Origin: Streptomyces sp. PCS3-D2
GTDB lineage: Bacteria > Actinomycetota > Actinomycetes > Streptomycetales > Streptomycetaceae
Assembly: GCF_000612545.2 (NCBI RefSeq)
Contig: NZ_CP097800.1
Span: forward strand, 1,178,001 to 1,242,000
DNA: 64,000 bases
Direction: 5' to 3'
Shown: positions 50,337 to 59,372 of the stretch, piece after piece
How positions within the stretch are numbered: position 1 is the stretch's first letter
How the letters are laid out: every line of letters starts with the position of its first letter
Translations under genes and position numbers: made by a program
The notes under the pieces: model-generated
What the model was told of the DNA's origin: nothing
Seen by the model: only the letters and a program-made list of their open reading frames with translations
Database searches by the model: none

Positions 50337-52508
50337 TCAGTCGGTGTACGTCTCGCCCCGCTCCGCCTTCTCCACGAGGGAGGCCGGCGGGGTGAACCGC
50401 TCGCCGTACGTGCCGGCGAGCTCGCGGGCGCGGGCCACGAAGCCGGCGAGGCCGCCCTCGTAGCCGTTGATGTACTGGATCACACCGCCCGTCCAGGCCG
50501 GGAATCCGATGCCCATGATGGAGCCGATGTTGGCGTCGGCGATCGAGGTGAGGACGCCCTCGTCCAGGCAGCGGACGGTGTCGAGGGCCTCGGAGAAGAG
50601 CATCCGCTCCTTCATGTCCTCGAAGGGGACCTCGTGGCCCGGCTTGGCGAAGTGCTCACGCAGCCCCGGCCAGATGCGGGCGCGCCTGCCCGACTCGTCG
50701 TACTCGTAGAAGCCGGCGCCGCCGCTGCGGCCGGGGCGGCCGAACTCGTCGACCATCCGGTCGATGACGGTGTCGGCGGGGTGCTCGGTCCACGTCCGGC
50801 CCTCCGCCTCGACGGCCTTGCGGCTCTCGTTGCGGATCTTGCGCGGCAGGGTCAGGGTCAGCTCGTCCATCAGGGAGAGGACCTTGGCCGGGTAGCCGGC
50901 CTGGGCGGCGGCCTGCTCGATCGACGCGGGCTCGACGCCCTCGCCGACCATCGCCACGCCCTCGTTGATGAACTGGCCGATGACGCGCGAGGTGAAGAAG
51001 CCGCGCGAGTCGTTGACCACGATCGGGGTCTTGTTGATCTGGCGCACCAGGTCGAAGGCGCGCGCGATGGCCTCGTCGCCGGTCCGGTCCCCCTTGATGA
51101 TCTCGACCAGCGGCATCTTGTCGACGGGCGAGAAGAAGTGCAGTCCGATGAAGTCGGCGGGCCGCTTCACACCCTCGGCGAGACCGGTGATGGGCAGGGT
51201 CGAGGTGTTGGAGCACAGGAGGGCGTCGGGCGCGATGACGTCCTGGACCTCCTGGAACACCTTGTGCTTGAGCGCGGTGTCCTCGAAGACGGCCTCGATG
51301 ACGGCGTCGCAGCCCGCGAGGTCGGCCGTGTCGGCGGTCGGGGTGATCCGGGCGAGCAGCTCGGCACGCCCCGCCTCGGTGATCCGGCCGCGGGACAGGG
51401 CCTTGTCGAGCAGCTTCTCGGAGTACGCCCTCCCCTTCGCGGCAGCCTCGGTGGTGACGTCCTTGAGCACCACCTCGATGCCCGCGCGGGCGCAGGAGTA
51501 GGCGATGCCGGCGCCCATCATGCCGGCGCCGAGGACGGCGACCTTGCGGACCTGCCGCGGCTCGATGCCCTGCGGGCGGCTGCGGCCGGCGTTGACGGCC
51601 TGCAGGTCGAAGAAGAAGGCCTGGATCATGTTCTTGGCGGTCTGCCCGGTGACCAGCTCGGTGAAGTAGCGGGCCTCGATCGTCAGCGCGGTCTCGAAGT
51701 CCACCTGGGAGCCCTCGACGGCGCAGGCCAGGATGTTGCGCGGCGCCGGGTACGGGGCGCCGTTCAGCTGCTTCTTCAGGTTGGCCGGGAAGGCCGGGAG
51801 GTTCGCGGCGAAGCGCGGGCTGGACGGAGTGCCGCCGGGGATCCGGTAGCCGGGTACGTCCCAGGGCTGCTGCGACTCGGGGTGGGCGTCGATGAAGGCG
51901 CGGGCCTTGCCCAGCATCTCCTCGCGGGTGGCGGCCAGTTCGTGCACGAGGCCGTTGTCGAGGGCGCGCCGGGGGGTGTACTGGGTGCCCTGGAGCAGTA
52001 CCTTGAGCAGCGCGTCGGTGATGCCCATCAGGCGCACGGTGCGGGTGACGCCGCCGCCCGCCGGGAGCAGGCCGAGGGTGACCTCGGGCAGGCCGATCTT
52101 GGAGCCGGGCACGTCGAGGGCGACCCGGTGGTGGCAGGCCAGGGCGATCTCGTAACCGCCGCCCAGAGCGGCGCCGTTGACGGCGGCGACGACGGGCTTG
52201 CCGAGGGTCTCGATGCGGCGCAGGGACCGCTTGATCTCGGTGCCGGTGTCGAAGGCGAGCTGCGCGTGCTCGGGGCGCAGCCGGATCATGTCCTTGAGGT
52301 CGCCGCCGGCGAAGAAGGTCTTCTTGGCGGACGTGTAGATGATGCCGCGGATGGAGTCCTTCTCGGCCTCGGCGCGGTCGGCGACCGCGGCGATGGAGTC
52401 CTTGAAGGCCTGGTTCATCGTGTTGGCGGACTGGCCCGGGTCGTCGAGGATCAGGGTGACGACGCCGGTCTCGTCCTGTTCCCAGCGGATCGTGGTGGAC
52501 TCGCTCAT
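50337..52508 (-). CDS. Fatty-oxidation alpha-subunit-like bifunctional enzyme (FadB/FadJ-like)
   Basis: 723-aa enzyme catalysing enoyl-CoA hydration and 3-hydroxyacyl-CoA dehydrogenation in beta-oxidation. Residues ~1-190 are the crotonase domain (FFAGGDLKDM; GAALGGGYEIALACHH; LPEVTLGLLPAGGG with the catalytic Glu). Residues ~325-500 hold the NAD fold (KVAVLGAGMMGAGIAYSCAR) and dehydrogenase core (LCSNTSTLPI; GLHFFSPVDKMPLVEI with catalytic His). The C-terminal domain repeats the HAD fold. ATG at 52508. It is followed upstream in the operon by the thiolase, the usual pair for the trifunctional complex. Confidence 0.95.
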   Translation of the reverse strand: MSESTTIRWEQDETGVVTLILDDPGQSANTMNQAFKDSIAAVADRAEAEKDSIRGIIYTSAKKTFFAGGDLKDMIRLRPEHAQLAFDTGTEIKRSLRRIETLGKPVVAAVNGAALGGGYEIALACHHRVALDVPGSKIGLPEVTLGLLPAGGGVTRTVRLMGITDALLKVLLQGTQYTPRRALDNGLVHELAATREEMLGKARAFIDAHPESQQPWDVPGYRIPGGTPSSPRFAANLPAFPANLKKQLNGAPYPAPRNILACAVEGSQVDFETALTIEARYFTELVTGQTAKNMIQAFFFDLQAVNAGRSRPQGIEPRQVRKVAVLGAGMMGAGIAYSCARAGIEVVLKDVTTEAAAKGRAYSEKLLDKALSRGRITEAGRAELLARITPTADTADLAGCDAVIEAVFEDTALKHKVFQEVQDVIAPDALLCSNTSTLPITGLAEGVKRPADFIGLHFFSPVDKMPLVEIIKGDRTGDEAIARAFDLVRQINKTPIVVNDSRGFFTSRVIGQFINEGVAMVGEGVEPASIEQAAAQAGYPAKVLSLMDELTLTLPRKIRNESRKAVEAEGRTWTEHPADTVIDRMVDEFGRPGRSGGAGFYEYDESGRRARIWPGLREHFAKPGHEVPFEDMKERMLFSEALDTVRCLDEGVLTSIADANIGSIMGIGFPAWTGGVIQYINGYEGGLAGFVARARELAGTYGERFTPPASLVEKAERGETYTD

Positions 52509-52550
52509 GTTCGCTACTTCCGTGTCGGAGGGTCGGGGATACAGGACGGT

Positions 52551-53765
52551 TCAGAGGCGCTCGACGATGGTGGCGACGCCCATGCCGCCGCCGACGCAGA
52601 GGGTGACGAGGCCGTAGCGCTTGTCCTGGCGCTCCAGCTCGTCGACGATCGTGCCGAGGATCATGGCACCGGTGGCGCCGAGCGGGTGGCCCAGCGCGAT
52701 GGCGCCGCCGTTGACGTTGACCTTGTCGAGGGAGAGGCCCATGTCCTTGACGAAGCGCAGGACGACCCCGGCGAAGGCCTCGTTGATCTCGACCAGGTCG
52801 ATGTCGTCGATGGTCAGTCCGGCCTTGGCGAGGGCCTTGCGGGTGGCCGGGGCGGGGCCGGTGAGCATGATGGTGGGCTCGGAGCCGGAGACGGCCGCCG
52901 AGACGATGCGGGCGCGCGGGGTGAGGCCGCTCCGCTCCCCCGCCTCGCGGGAGCCGATCGCGACGAGCGCGGCGCCGTCGACGATGCCGGAGGAGTTGCC
53001 CGCGTGGTGGACGTGGTCGATCTTCTCGATCCAGTGGTACTTCTGCAGGGCGACGGCGTCGAAGCCGCCGAGCTCGCCGATGTCGGCGAAGGACGGCTTG
53101 AGCTTGGCGAGGGTGTCGGCGGTGGTCCCCGGGCGGACGAACTCGTCGTGGTCCAGGACGGTCAGGCCGTTGCGGTCGGTGACCGGGACGACCGACTTCG
53201 CGAAGCGGCCGTCCTTGATCGCGGCGGCGGCGCGTTCCTGCGAGAGGGCCGCGTACTCGTCGACGTCCCGCCGGGTGAAGCCCTCGATGGTGGCGATCAG
53301 GTCGGCGCCGATGCCCTGCGGCACGAAACCGGTGTCCCAGTTCGTCATCGGGTCGGCGAACCAGGCGCCGCCGTCCGAGGCCATCGGAACGCGGGACATG
53401 GACTCCACGCCCCCCGCCAGGACCAGGTCCTCCCAGCCGGAACGGACCTTCGCAGCGGCCAGGTTGACGGCTTCCAGCCCGGAGGCGCAGAACCGGTTCT
53501 CCTGTACGCCGGCCACGGTGTCGGGGAGGCCTGCGGCGATCGCCGCGATACGGGCGATGTCGGAGCCCTGGTCGCCGACCGGGCCGACCACGCCGAGCAC
53601 GATGTCGTCGATGGCGGCCGGGTCCAGGGCGGGGTTGCGCTCGCGCAGCGCGTCGATGAGTCCGACGACCAGGTCGATCGGCTTGGTGCCGTGCAGGGAG
53701 CCATTGGCCTTGCCGCGGCCGCGCGGGGTGCGGATCGCGTCGTATACGTAAGCTTCGGTGCTCAC
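52551..53765 (-). CDS. Acetyl-CoA acyltransferase (thiolase, FadA-like)
   Basis: 404-aa thiolase releasing acetyl-CoA from 3-ketoacyl-CoA. The nucleophilic Cys is in [12 protein letters not shown] (~C93), [10 protein letters not shown] follows, [16 protein letters not shown] has the catalytic His, and [11 protein letters not shown] near the end has the general-acid Cys. Length and motifs are those of degradative thiolases. GTG at 53765 has AAAGG upstream. The 42-bp gap to the fadB-like gene indicates one transcript. Confidence 0.95.
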   Translation of the reverse strand: MSTEAYVYDAIRTPRGRGKANGSLHGTKPIDLVVGLIDALRERNPALDPAAIDDIVLGVVGPVGDQGSDIARIAAIAAGLPDTVAGVQENRFCASGLEAVNLAAAKVRSGWEDLVLAGGVESMSRVPMASDGGAWFADPMTNWDTGFVPQGIGADLIATIEGFTRRDVDEYAALSQERAAAAIKDGRFAKSVVPVTDRNGLTVLDHDEFVRPGTTADTLAKLKPSFADIGELGGFDAVALQKYHWIEKIDHVHHAGNSSGIVDGAALVAIGSREAGERSGLTPRARIVSAAVSGSEPTIMLTGPAPATRKALAKAGLTIDDIDLVEINEAFAGVVLRFVKDMGLSLDKVNVNGGAIALGHPLGATGAMILGTIVDELERQDKRYGLVTLCVGGGMGVATIVERL

Positions 53766-53837
53766 TGGTCAAGCCTTTCGGTGTGCTGGAAGGTCCTGGG
53801 ATGGTCCTCGGCGGGGCCGCGGGGTGGGACGAGGGGG

Positions 53838-54980
53838 TCAGCTGAGGAGAGACCGGCCGATGATCTCCTTCATGATCTCGGTCGTGCCGCCGTAGATCGT
53901 CTGGATCCGGCCGTCGGTGAAGGCCCGGGCCACCCGGTACTCGGTCATGTACCCGTACCCGCCGTGGAGTTGCAGGCAGCGGTCCGCCACGCGCTTCTGC
54001 AGTTCGGTGGCCCACCACTTGGCCATGGAGGCGTGCACGTGGTCCAGCTCGCCGTTCGAGTGGTCGGTGATGCACCGGTCGAGGAAGGCCCGGGTGACGG
54101 CGACCTCGGTGGCCATCTCCGCGATCTCGAACCGGACGTGCTGGAGCTTGGACAGCGGACGCCCGAAGGCCTCGCGCTCCTTCACGTACTGCGTGGTGAT
54201 CTCCAGGAGGTGCTCGGCGGCGGCGATCCCGGCCATCGCGATGCCCATCCGCTCCTGCGCGAGATGGGTCATCAGGTGGACGAAGGCGCCGTTCAGCTCG
54301 CCGAGCAGGTTCTCCTTCGGGACGCGTACGTCGTGGAAGAACAGCTCGGCGGTGTCCTGCGCCTTCTGGCCGATCTTGTCGAGGTTACGGCCGCGCTCGA
54401 AGCCCTCCGCTCCGCGCTCGACGACCAGCAGCGACAGTCCGTGCGCCCCGCCCTCGGGGGTGGTCTTGGCGACCACGATCACCAGGTCGGCCAAGATGCC
54501 GTTGGAGATGAAGGTCTTGGAGCCGTTCAGCACCCAGTGGTCGCCCCGGTCCTCCGCGGTGGTCCGGATCCCCTGGAGGTCGGAGCCCGCTCCCGGCTCG
54601 GTCATCGCGATGGCGGTGACGGTCTCGCCGGAGCAGAAACCGGGCAGCCAGCGGCGCTTCTGCTCCTCCGTGGCGAGCGAGGTCAGGTACGGCCCGATGA
54701 TGTCGTTGTGCAGGCCGATGGCGAACCCGGGCGTGCCCGCTCTGGTGAACTCCTCCGCTATCACGGCGGCGTAGCGGAAGTCGGTGTTCCCGCCGCCGCC
54801 GTACTCCTCCGGGACGGCCAGCCCGAGCAGCCCCTGCCGGCCCGCGGCCCGCCATGCCGCGCGGCTGACGATGCCGTCCTTCTCCCACTGCTCGTAGTGC
54901 GGCAGCACCTCCTTGGCCAGGAAGGTGCGGACGGTCTCGCGGAACGCCTCGTGGTCGGCGTCGAAGATCAGGCGCTTCAT
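53838..54980 (-). CDS. Acyl-CoA dehydrogenase
   Basis: 380-aa FAD flavoprotein making the alpha,beta double bond of acyl-CoA. Motifs include AVPEEYGGGG, the FAD-binding AMTEPGAGSDL, SKTFISNG, and QLHGGYGYM followed near the end by YGGTTEIMKEIIGR. The expected base Glu lies in this helix or in the preceding region; its exact place depends on the subfamily. ATG at 54980 directly follows two 6-codon mini-ORFs with the same ATGAAGCG beginning and has no SD of its own. Upstream of thiolase in the same operon. Confidence 0.93.
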   Translation of the reverse strand: MKRLIFDADHEAFRETVRTFLAKEVLPHYEQWEKDGIVSRAAWRAAGRQGLLGLAVPEEYGGGGNTDFRYAAVIAEEFTRAGTPGFAIGLHNDIIGPYLTSLATEEQKRRWLPGFCSGETVTAIAMTEPGAGSDLQGIRTTAEDRGDHWVLNGSKTFISNGILADLVIVVAKTTPEGGAHGLSLLVVERGAEGFERGRNLDKIGQKAQDTAELFFHDVRVPKENLLGELNGAFVHLMTHLAQERMGIAMAGIAAAEHLLEITTQYVKEREAFGRPLSKLQHVRFEIAEMATEVAVTRAFLDRCITDHSNGELDHVHASMAKWWATELQKRVADRCLQLHGGYGYMTEYRVARAFTDGRIQTIYGGTTEIMKEIIGRSLLS

Positions 54981-55014
54981 AGGACGACTCGCTTCATCGG
55001 ACGGCTCGCTTCAT
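54977..55014 (-). promoter_or_regulatory. Two coupled 6-codon mini-ORFs leading into the acyl-CoA dehydrogenase
   Basis: A 17-bp unit starting ATGAAGCGA is repeated at 55014 and 54997, and its third, diverged copy is the start of the dehydrogenase gene at 54980. Copy 1 encodes MKRAVR then TGA overlapping the second ATG (ATGA). Copy 2 encodes MKRVVL then TGA overlapping the dehydrogenase ATG. Translation could pass by reinitiation from one to the next. It may be a control device or a chance duplication. Confidence 0.55.
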
Positions 55015-55060
55015 CGCAGGACTCGCCTCGTCGGGAGGCTCTCGGCTTCGGCAGGGCTCC

Positions 55061-56086
55061 TCAGAGCCAGTTCTTCACGGTTTCGATCAGGCGCGCCGGC
55101 TCGGGGCCGACGGGGGTGACGTTGAGCATCGTGACGCCGGCCGCGCGGAAGGCCTCGACACGCTCGCGCACGTAGCCCTCGGGCCCGCACAGGGTCATCA
55201 GCTCGCAGAACTCGTCCGGTACGGCGGCCGCCGCGTCGCGGGTGCGTCCGGCGAGGTAGAGCTCCTGGATCTTCCGGGCCTCCTCCGCGTAGCCGTAGGC
55301 GACGGCGAGGTCGTTGTAGAAGTTCTTGCCGACCGCGCCCATGCCGCCGACGTACAGCGCGATCTGCGGGCGGGCGCGTTCGCGTACGGCGGCCGCGTCC
55401 GGGCCGATCGCGAGCAGTCCGCCCGCGACGGTCTGCAGGGGGCCGAGCTCAGGGGCGCGCCGCGCCGCGCCCTCGGCGAGCGGGCCGCCCCACACCGCAT
55501 CGGCCTTCTCCGGGATGAAGAGCGTGGGCAGCCAGCCGTCCGCGATCTCTGCGGTGAGCCTGACGTTGGCGGGCCCGAGCGAGGCGATGAAGACCGGGAT
55601 CGCGTCGCGCACCGGTCTGGTGAGGATCTTCAGGGGCTTGCCGTGCCGGCCGCCCTTCCCGGGCGGCAGCGGCATGTCCGTGATGCCGTGGTGGTCGATC
55701 GTCTCGCGGCGCCAGATGCGCCGGCACAGCTCGACCGTCTCCCGGGTGCGGCCGAGCGGCTTGTCGTACGGCTTCCCGTGCCAGCCCTCGACGACCTGCG
55801 GGCCGGAGGCGCCGAGGCCGAGCAGCGCCCGGCCGCCCGAGAGGGCGTCCAGTCCGGCGGCCGTCTGCGCGATCAGGCCGGGGGTGCGCGAGTAGACGTT
55901 CATGATCGCCGAGCCGATCTTCAGCCGCTCGGTGCGGGCGGCGAGGTAGCCCATGATCGTCGGGGAGTCGAAGCCCCAGGCCTCGGCCACCCACACGGCG
56001 TCCAGTCCGGCGGACTCCAGCGCCGCCGCCTCGTCGGCGGCGCGGCGCGGGTCCCCCGCGTAGTCGAGCATCATCGACAGTTCCAT
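55061..56086 (-). CDS. LLM-class (F420-type) oxidoreductase
   Basis: 341-aa TIM-barrel flavin/F420-dependent oxidoreductase. ELSMMLDYAGDPRRAADEA opens the barrel; VWVAEAWGFDSPTIMGYLAA holds the binding region; GLGASGPQVVEGWHG and PVFIASLGPANVRLTAEIAD are typical of mycobacterial/streptomycete F420 enzymes. The exact redox step is unknown. ATG at 56086 overlaps the CoA-transferase stop by one base, and a 80-bp gap separates it from the dehydrogenase, so it lies in the same beta-oxidation operon. Confidence 0.9.
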   Translation of the reverse strand: MELSMMLDYAGDPRRAADEAAALESAGLDAVWVAEAWGFDSPTIMGYLAARTERLKIGSAIMNVYSRTPGLIAQTAAGLDALSGGRALLGLGASGPQVVEGWHGKPYDKPLGRTRETVELCRRIWRRETIDHHGITDMPLPPGKGGRHGKPLKILTRPVRDAIPVFIASLGPANVRLTAEIADGWLPTLFIPEKADAVWGGPLAEGAARRAPELGPLQTVAGGLLAIGPDAAAVRERARPQIALYVGGMGAVGKNFYNDLAVAYGYAEEARKIQELYLAGRTRDAAAAVPDEFCELMTLCGPEGYVRERVEAFRAAGVTMLNVTPVGPEPARLIETVKNWL

Positions 56087-57237
56087 CAGACCTCTTTCGG
56101 GAGCAGGGCCGGTACGTCCCAGTCGGCGGCCACCGACTCGGTGTGGGCGCCCGGTCGGGCGGGGCCCGTGGTGACGGCGACCGGCGTCGCGGAGAACCGC
56201 GGCGCCGGCGCCGGCTGGACGATCCCGCCAACGTCCGTGAAGGTCCCGCGGGCGGCGAGGTGGGGGTGGCCGGGGGCCTCGCGCAGCGACAGCACCGGGG
56301 CCACGCAGGCGTCGGTGCCCTCGAAGACCGCCGTCCACTCCTCGCGCGTACGGGTGCGGAAGCGCGCGGCGACGGCCTCGCGCAGCTCGCCCCAGCGGGC
56401 GACGTCCTTGCGGGCCGGCGCTTCGTCCGCGATGCCGAGGAGCTGCACGAAGGTGTCGTAGAACTGCTGCTCCAGCGCGCCGACGGCCATGTAGCCGCCG
56501 TCGGAGGTCTGGTAGGTGCCGTAGAAGGGGCAGCCGCCGTCGAGGAGGTTGGCTCCGCGCCGGTCCTGCCAGCCGCCCGCCGCCATCATCCCGTGGATCA
56601 TGGCGGTGAGGTGGGCGGTGCCGTCGACGATGGCCGCGTCGACGACCTGCCCGGTGCCCGTGGCGCGGGCGTGCTGGAGGGCGGCGAGGACCCCGACCAC
56701 CAGGTAGAGCGAGCCTCCCGCATAGTCCCCGACGAGGTTGGCCGGGACCGCCGGGGGCTGCTCCGGGCCGCCGATCATGCCGAGGGCGCCGGTGACGGCG
56801 ATGTAGGCGATGTCGTGACCCGCGGTGTGCGCGAGGGGGCCCTCCTGGCCCCAGCCGGTCATCCGCCCGTAGACGAGCTTCGGATTGCGGGCGTGGCACT
56901 CGGCGGGTCCCACGCCGAGCCGTTCGGCGACCCCGGGGCGGAAGCCCTCGACGAGCACGTCGGCCCGCTCGACCAGGTCCAGGACGCGGGCGGGCCCGTC
57001 GGCGGACTTGAGGTCGACCAGGACGGAACGCTTGCCGCGGTTGGTGATGTCGTAGGCCGGGTCGACGGCGAGCCCGCCGCCGCCGGGGCGGTTCACCCGT
57101 ACGACGTCCGCTCCCAGGTCGGCCAGGAGCATGGCGGCGAACGGTCCGGGTCCGATGCCGGCCAGCTCGACGACGCGCACGCCGGCGAGCGGGCCGTTGC
57201 CGCCCGCCGTCCCGGTCGCGTTCCCTGTCACTGCCAT
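56086..57237 (-). CDS. CoA transferase family III (CaiB/BaiF, AMACR-like)
   Basis: 383-aa enzyme of the CaiB/BaiF family. LAGVRVVELAGIGPGPFAAM opens the CoA-binding fold; NRGKRSVLVDLK and GFRPGVAERLG are family-typical. The alpha-methylacyl-CoA racemase-like motif GHDIAYIAVTGAL includes the likely catalytic His/Asp, followed by LVGDYAGGSLYLVVG. A racemase acting on 2-methyl-branched acyl-CoA would fit an operon degrading branched acids. ATG at 57237 (reads MAVTGNATG). First gene of the minus-strand operon at 50.3-57.2 kb. Confidence 0.9.
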   Translation of the reverse strand: MAVTGNATGTAGGNGPLAGVRVVELAGIGPGPFAAMLLADLGADVVRVNRPGGGGLAVDPAYDITNRGKRSVLVDLKSADGPARVLDLVERADVLVEGFRPGVAERLGVGPAECHARNPKLVYGRMTGWGQEGPLAHTAGHDIAYIAVTGALGMIGGPEQPPAVPANLVGDYAGGSLYLVVGVLAALQHARATGTGQVVDAAIVDGTAHLTAMIHGMMAAGGWQDRRGANLLDGGCPFYGTYQTSDGGYMAVGALEQQFYDTFVQLLGIADEAPARKDVARWGELREAVAARFRTRTREEWTAVFEGTDACVAPVLSLREAPGHPHLAARGTFTDVGGIVQPAPAPRFSATPVAVTTGPARPGAHTESVAADWDVPALLPKEV

Positions 57238-57495
57238 CGAGCCCCCAGCGTCTGCGGTGTGGGTGGTGTGCCTGGTGTGCGGCCGTGTGACACAACTGAT
57301 GTAACACCGGTGATGCTAGGAACGCGCTCCAGCGAGCACAAGCCCCCTGGCCGGGGCACGGTGGGATCGGCCGGCACCGGCGGACCGGGCGGACCGGGAG
57401 GCGGGCGGAATCCGGGACCCACCCCCCTGATAGATCGTTTCGCGACTCTGTACCCTGATCAGGCTTTCGAGTCGATCAAGCGTTCAATCACACAC

Positions 57496-59181
57496 ATGGG
57501 GGAGCCGGTGCGTCGTCGCCGTCTTGTTGTTTCCGCTGCCGCGATCGCGGCTGGCGTTGGTCTCATCCCGGGCGTGGCCCAGGCCGACCCGGCCCAGCCG
57601 GAGGCGCGCGGCACCACCGCGCCGGACCTTGACCTGGGTCTCGGCAAGGACGCGAAGTCCAAGAGCAACACCTTCACCAGCCCCGCGGACCGCACGGTCC
57701 GCAAGGCCGCCGCCCCGTCCGCGAAGACCGGAGTCGCCGCGGCGCAGTCCGCCTCCGCCAACCCGGACCTCTCGGTCGGCCTGACCGCCTACGGCGTCAC
57801 GGCGCACGGCATCGAGGTCGACACCACCATCTACAGCGCGGACACCGCGCTCACGGTCACCATCGAATGGGGCGACGGGAAGTCGGACGTCTTCGACGCC
57901 TTCGGCTCCGACACCCACACCACGGCCCACACCTACGCCGAGGTCGGCTCCTACACGGTCAAGGTCACCGTGGCGGATGCCGAGAACGGCGTCTCGGCCG
58001 TCAACGAGGTCGTCTTCGTCACCGCCGGCGCGGACTTCACCCCGTACGCCCCCACCCGGCTGCTGGACACCCGCGACGGGACCGGCGCGCCGGCGGGCAA
58101 GGTCCAGCCGTACAGCTCCACCCGCGTGAAGATCGGCGGCAACGGTGGGATCCCGGCCGGCGTCACCGCCGTGGTCCTCAACGTCACGGTCACCAACACC
58201 TCCAGCAACGGCCACATCACCGCCTTCCCCGAGGGCACCCAGCGTCCGACCACGTCGAACGTCAACTACAAGGCCCGCCAGAGCGTCCCGAACCTGGTCA
58301 TCGTGAAGGTCGGCAAGAACGGCTACGTCGAGATAGCCAACCGCGGCGACGCCCCGGTCGACCTGATCGCCGACGTCACCGGCTACTTCTCCAAGACCGC
58401 ATCCAGCGGTTACACCCCGGTCACCCCGTCCCGCTTCGTCGACACCCGCGAGGGCCTCGGCACGGCGAAGGGCCAGCTCGGCGGCCGCAAGACCTTCTCC
58501 ACCCAGATCAGCGGCCTGCGCGGGATCCCCCAGGGCATCAGCGCCGTCGCGCTGAACGTCACGGTCACCAACCCGCGGGAAGCCGGCCACCTGTCGGTCT
58601 TCCCGGGCGGCGGCGCCACCCCGACCGCGTCGAACCTGAACTTCACCGCGGGCCAGACGATCGCCAACTCGGTGATCGTCCCCGTCAGCGCGGACGGCAG
58701 GATCAGCGTCTTCAACGGCGCCTGGGCGGGCACCGACGTCGTCGTCGACGTCGTGGGCTACTACAGCGCCGACAGCAAGAGCGCCTTCCTGCCGTTCTCG
58801 CCCGAGCGCCTGGTGGACACCCGCGACCCCCAGGACCCGGTGTACGGGAAGCTGTGGGGGCAGAGCTACATCTACATGCCGATGTCCTACGACGACCCGA
58901 GCATCACGGGCTTCGTACTGAACACCACGGTCACCAACCCGGAGGGCGACGGGTACCTCACGGTCACCCCGGACCCGAACTCCATCGACGACTACATCAA
59001 CGACACGGCCGGCTGGCCGACCCCGCCGAACTCCTCGAACCTGAACTGGAAGAGGGGCGACACCGTCCCGAACCTGGTCCAGGCGAGCACCGGCAGCCAC
59101 GGCATCATCGACCTCTGGAACCGGGGCTGGGACGACGTCGACCTGATCGTCGACCTCTTCGGCCTGTACCAGCAGGGCTGA
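57496..59181 (+). CDS. Secreted protein with PKD-like domain and three ~120-aa repeats
   Basis: 561-aa exported protein. A signal peptide (1-30, RRRRLVVSAAA...VAQA) is followed by a linker. A PKD-like beta-sandwich spans ~88-180 (WGDGKSDVF, HTYAEVGSYTVKVTV). Three tandem repeats begin about residue 182, 306 and 431, each with P-x-R-L/F-V/L-DTR, a xNVTVTNx strand, ASNLNF/SNVNYK and a terminal DV-x-GYY-like strand. Such repeats are common in actinomycete surface proteins; carbohydrate or surface binding is a guess. ATG at 57496 lacks an SD; GTG at 57508 has one very close upstream (GGGGGAG). Confidence 0.88.
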   Translation: MGEPVRRRRLVVSAAAIAAGVGLIPGVAQADPAQPEARGTTAPDLDLGLGKDAKSKSNTFTSPADRTVRKAAAPSAKTGVAAAQSASANPDLSVGLTAYGVTAHGIEVDTTIYSADTALTVTIEWGDGKSDVFDAFGSDTHTTAHTYAEVGSYTVKVTVADAENGVSAVNEVVFVTAGADFTPYAPTRLLDTRDGTGAPAGKVQPYSSTRVKIGGNGGIPAGVTAVVLNVTVTNTSSNGHITAFPEGTQRPTTSNVNYKARQSVPNLVIVKVGKNGYVEIANRGDAPVDLIADVTGYFSKTASSGYTPVTPSRFVDTREGLGTAKGQLGGRKTFSTQISGLRGIPQGISAVALNVTVTNPREAGHLSVFPGGGATPTASNLNFTAGQTIANSVIVPVSADGRISVFNGAWAGTDVVVDVVGYYSADSKSAFLPFSPERLVDTRDPQDPVYGKLWGQSYIYMPMSYDDPSITGFVLNTTVTNPEGDGYLTVTPDPNSIDDYINDTAGWPTPPNSSNLNWKRGDTVPNLVQASTGSHGIIDLWNRGWDDVDLIVDLFGLYQQG

Positions 59182-59200
59182 TCCACCGGCAGGTGAACCC

Positions 59201-59244
59201 CCGGCGCCCCGGGCGCGGCCGTGCGGCCGCGCCCGGGGCGCCGG
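59201..59244 (+). terminator. 20-bp perfect stem terminator
   Basis: Arms 59201-59220 and 59225-59244 pair perfectly across GTGC, only 19 bp after the secreted protein's stop. It is one of the strongest hairpins in the window. Confidence 0.88.
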
Positions 59245-59372
59245 CGTCGTGACGGACCGTCCGGCTCCCCGCCGACCGGCGCATGTCCGCCACCCGCCCG
59301 CCGGGACGCCCGGGCCGCGCGCTAGCCTCGGCCACCCACACCACCCGCACCAGCCCGCCCGGAGGAGCTCTC

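Noticed and set aside
50634-55175. A 1513-codon plus-strand frame across the beta-oxidation block
   Set aside because: Complement of fadB-like, thiolase and dehydrogenase genes; Val/Asp/Gly-rich low-complexity translation.
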